From contig NZ_JAWLCK010000118.1 in assembly GCF_041687175.1 (NCBI RefSeq), forward strand, positions 1-7,844: a stretch of 7,844 nucleotides of DNA. Direction: 5' to 3'. The notes beneath the pieces were generated by a model. The model was not told the origin of the DNA, searched no databases, and worked only from the letters and a program-made list of their open reading frames with translations. This document shows, in pieces, positions 5,935-7,844 of the stretch; the stretch's first letter is position 1, and every line of letters begins with the position of its first letter. Made by a program: the position numbers and the translations under genes. The stretch is from Lutispora sp041687175 (GTDB taxonomy: Bacteria > Bacillota > Clostridia > Lutisporales > Lutisporaceae).

Positions 5935-6765
5935 AGAATTAACAACAATCTATTAGCAATGAATACTCATAGACAACTTGGTATTAACAATACAGCAGTT
6001 CAGAAATCCATAGAGAAATTATCATCAGGTTACAGAATCAACAGAGCTGGTGACGATGCAGCTGGTCTTTCAATTTCAGAAAAGATGAGATCACAGATTA
6101 GAGGCCTTAACATGGCTTCCAGAAATGCTCAAGATGGTATTTCTTTGATACAGACAGCAGAAGGTGCTTTAACTGAAACACATGCAATGCTTCAGAGAAT
6201 GAGAGAACTTGTAGTTCAGGCTGCAAATGATACTAATACATCCGATGAAAGAGTTAGAATCAATGAAGAGTTAGCAGAGTTGGAAAAAGAAATAACTGCT
6301 ATTACTGAGAAGACTGAATTTAACAAAAAGACATTGCTGGCTGGAAGCTTTGCAACTTCAGAAATAGACCTTCAAGTCGGAGCAAACTGTGGTCAGTTCA
6401 TTTCCTTTACAATAGGAAACATGGGTGCATCTGAAATAGGAGTTAGCGGTGTTGCTGCTGCAGTTTCAAATGCAACTTCTGCTGATACTATCACTGCTAA
6501 GATAGTCGATATTGATAATGCAATAGAAAAGGTTTCCATACAGAGATCAAAACTAGGAGCTATCCAAAACAGATTGGAGCATACTATTAAGAATCTTGAT
6601 AACACAGCAGAAAACTTGCAAGCAGCAGAATCAAGAATCAGAGATGTAGACATGGCTAAGGAAATGATGGAGTTCACAAAACAAAACATATTGCAGCAAG
6701 CTGCGACAGCAATGCTAGCTCAAGCAAATATGGCACCTCAAACTGTATTGCAACTTCTAGGGTAA
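5932..6765 (+). CDS. hag: Flagellin, main filament subunit
   Basis: 277 residues, a short flagellin with almost only the conserved core. The N-terminal D0/D1 helix has MRINNN, then LSSGYRINRAGDDAAGLSIS at 30-49. LQRMREL is at 87-93, the region recognised by TLR5 in other flagellins. The C-terminal helix has LGAIQNRLEHTIKNL, then ESRIRDVDMAKEMMEFTK and ends QTVLQLLG. The exposed middle (about 140-185) is short. FliW and the FliS chaperone normally bind the C-terminal end; no fliS lies in the window. The gene has its own sigma-28-type promoter and a ~110-nt leader with CsrA-type sites, and ends in a strong terminator, so it is probably mostly monocistronic. One cysteine, C153, lies in the variable part; most bacterial flagellins have none. 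The symbol follows Bacillus usage (fliC elsewhere). Confidence 0.97.
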   Translation: MRINNNLLAMNTHRQLGINNTAVQKSIEKLSSGYRINRAGDDAAGLSISEKMRSQIRGLNMASRNAQDGISLIQTAEGALTETHAMLQRMRELVVQAANDTNTSDERVRINEELAELEKEITAITEKTEFNKKTLLAGSFATSEIDLQVGANCGQFISFTIGNMGASEIGVSGVAAAVSNATSADTITAKIVDIDNAIEKVSIQRSKLGAIQNRLEHTIKNLDNTAENLQAAESRIRDVDMAKEMMEFTKQNILQQAATAMLAQANMAPQTVLQLLG

Positions 6766-6774
6766 TTATTACTA

Positions 6775-6817
6775 CAATAAAAAACATTCGGAAATTTTTT
6801 CCGAATGTTTTTTATTG
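6775..6817 (+). terminator. Rho-independent terminator after flagellin
   Basis: A perfect 20-bp inverted repeat (6775-6794 and 6798-6817) with a TTT loop. The GC-bearing core is CATTCGGAAA / TTTCCGAATG, flanked by six A on the left and six T on the right. The A/T tails make it potentially active in both directions. It should separate flagellin from the glycosyltransferase gene. Confidence 0.93.
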
Positions 6818-6835
6818 CATAATTAGCATATAACC

Positions 6836-6862
6836 TAATATTTTTATGAAAATTGTCGATAT
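6836..6862 (+). promoter_or_regulatory. Possible sigma-28 (SigD)-type promoter of the glycosyltransferase gene
   Basis: TAAT at 6836-6839, a 15-nt spacer, then GTCGATAT at 6855-6862, against the consensus TAAA-N15-GCCGATAT (one mismatch in each element). It lies between the terminator and the start at 6909, giving a leader of about 40 nt. It implies co-regulation with flagellin. Confidence 0.6.
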
Positions 6863-6908
6863 AAATAATATAATAGTATATAAGAGAAAATTGCTAGGTG
6901 GGATATGA

Positions 6909-7844
6909 ATGAAAATCAGTCTATGCATGATAGTAAAAAATGAAGAGAAAAACATTGTTAACTGTTTAGATAGAGCCTTAGGAATAGTTGATGAAGCTAT
7001 AGTAGTAGATACTGGATCAACAGACAACACAATGAAGATTTTAATAGATAATTATGGTAAAAATCAAAAAGTTAAAATTATAGAATATGAGTGGGAAAAT
7101 GATTTCAGCAAAGCAAGAAATAAATCTTTAGAATACGCAACTGGAGATTGGATATTAGTATTAGATGCAGATGAGAGGATTTTTTGCAATAGAGAAAAAC
7201 TGGAAGAATTTCTGATAAATAGAGAAGATAAAGCTTATATAGTCCCAATTTATAACATTATGGACAGATCTAATATTATTATGTCTTCAACTATGGTTAG
7301 GCTTTATAAAAATGAGAATCCAAAATATAGTGGAGCTATTCATGAGCAGATTTTTGTTGATGGCAAGAATTATTTAGGTGATATTATAGATGGAGACGTA
7401 TGTAGAATATATCATTATGGTTATACGGAAGCTATTTTCAAAGAAAAAGGTAAACAGAGTAGAAACATGAGTATTATTAAGAATCAGATAGATGAAAACT
7501 CAGAGGTATCTTTTCACTGGTACAATAAGGGTGTCATGGAAATGTGTGAAGGAAACTATGACATAGCTATTGATGATTTTATCAAATCTCATAAGCTTAG
7601 CAATAAAACCAGAATGGCCTTTCATAATGATTTGGTTTTAAGACTTTTGCAGTGTATGCTTATGGAAAAAAAATATAAAATGGCAATTGAATTTATTAAG
7701 ACTGTAGTTAATGATCCAGTAATAGGGAAAATACCTGATATATATTATTATTGGGGTATAGCTCACGCTAATAGAAAGAACTACTCTTTGGCAGTAAAAA
7801 ATTTTAAGAAAGCTATAGATATAGGAGAATATGAAAAAGGTATT
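6909..7844 (+). CDS. Family-2 glycosyltransferase with TPR repeats (3' end outside window)
   Basis: 312 codons are visible, open to the window edge. The N-terminal GT2 (GT-A fold) domain shows MKISLCMIVKNEEKNI, VDTGSTDNT at 33-41 for nucleotide-sugar binding, EWENDFSKARN at 61-71, and the metal-binding DxD as LDADE at 85-89 (D86, D88). GAIHEQI at 142-148 is also typical. From about 201 the sequence turns helical, with TPR-like units at about 201-231 and 277-307. This layout matches the SunS-like cytoplasmic protein glycosyltransferases with TPRs. No signal peptide or membrane segment is seen, so the substrate should be cytoplasmic. Start choice: AGGTGGG at 6896-6902, 6 nt before ATG 6909; ATG 6905 hits a stop after 12 codons. 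Its position after flagellin and its sigma-28-like promoter suggest flagellin glycosylation; the sugar and the acceptor are unknown. Confidence 0.9.
   Translation, partial: MKISLCMIVKNEEKNIVNCLDRALGIVDEAIVVDTGSTDNTMKILIDNYGKNQKVKIIEYEWENDFSKARNKSLEYATGDWILVLDADERIFCNREKLEEFLINREDKAYIVPIYNIMDRSNIIMSSTMVRLYKNENPKYSGAIHEQIFVDGKNYLGDIIDGDVCRIYHYGYTEAIFKEKGKQSRNMSIIKNQIDENSEVSFHWYNKGVMEMCEGNYDIAIDDFIKSHKLSNKTRMAFHNDLVLRLLQCMLMEKKYKMAIEFIKTVVNDPVIGKIPDIYYYWGIAHANRKNYSLAVKNFKKAIDIGEYEKGI

Noticed and set aside
5829..5942. A 37-codon open frame in the flagellin leader (ATG 5829, TAA 5940-5942) that overlaps the flagellin start.
   Set aside because: It has no Shine-Dalgarno sequence, begins only about 10 nt after the predicted transcript start, and its predicted peptide is merely basic with no recognisable motif. 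A regulatory leader peptide cannot be excluded but is not supported.

Overview
The window is a late (filament-assembly) flagellar gene cluster, all on the + strand. It most likely comes from a motile anaerobic Firmicute of the Clostridia type. The evidence is the AT-rich composition, strong AGGAGG-type ribosome binding sites, the fliW-csrA-flagellin arrangement typical of Gram-positive flagellated bacteria, SigD (sigma-28)-like promoters and a short flagellin of 277 residues. Genus and species cannot be fixed from the sequence.

Layout: positions 2-622 hold the C-terminal 206 codons of a FlgK-like hook-filament junction protein, cut by the left edge. A complete second FlgK follows (634-2109), then an unusually large FlgL (2246-4498, 750 residues, with four repeated modules in its middle). 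Next come a stand-alone four-helix-bundle/S23-family protein (4526-4903), FliW (5003-5431), CsrA (5431-5655), flagellin (5932-6765), a long hairpin terminator (6775-6817), and a family-2 glycosyltransferase with TPR repeats that runs off the right edge (6909-7844).

How it works together: FlgK and FlgL are expected to form the junction on which flagellin polymerises. FliW and CsrA are the known post-transcriptional switch for flagellin, in which CsrA blocks flagellin translation and FliW, released when flagellin is exported, removes CsrA. The flagellin leader here carries a 6-bp hairpin with GGA in its loop (5888-5905) and two GGA motifs in the Shine-Dalgarno sequence, which is the layout expected for a CsrA target. 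Flagellin has its own sigma-28-type promoter (5786-5813). The glycosyltransferase has a similar promoter (6836-6862), which suggests it modifies flagellin or another late flagellar product.

The gaps between genes are short (136, 99, 276 and 143 bp for the larger ones) but rich in repeats. They contain two copies of a TGTCATTCTGAG...AGGAATACCC element, one heptamer array and two octamer arrays that bracket fliW-csrA. A degenerate 14-bp motif occurs three times around the flagellin promoter and leader. No mobile-element gene, CRISPR array, tRNA or rRNA was seen. Nothing here is clearly a new system. The most unusual items are the repeat-expanded FlgL, the tandem FlgK genes, the S23-family gene inside the flagellar cluster, and the repeat architecture of the flagellin leader.
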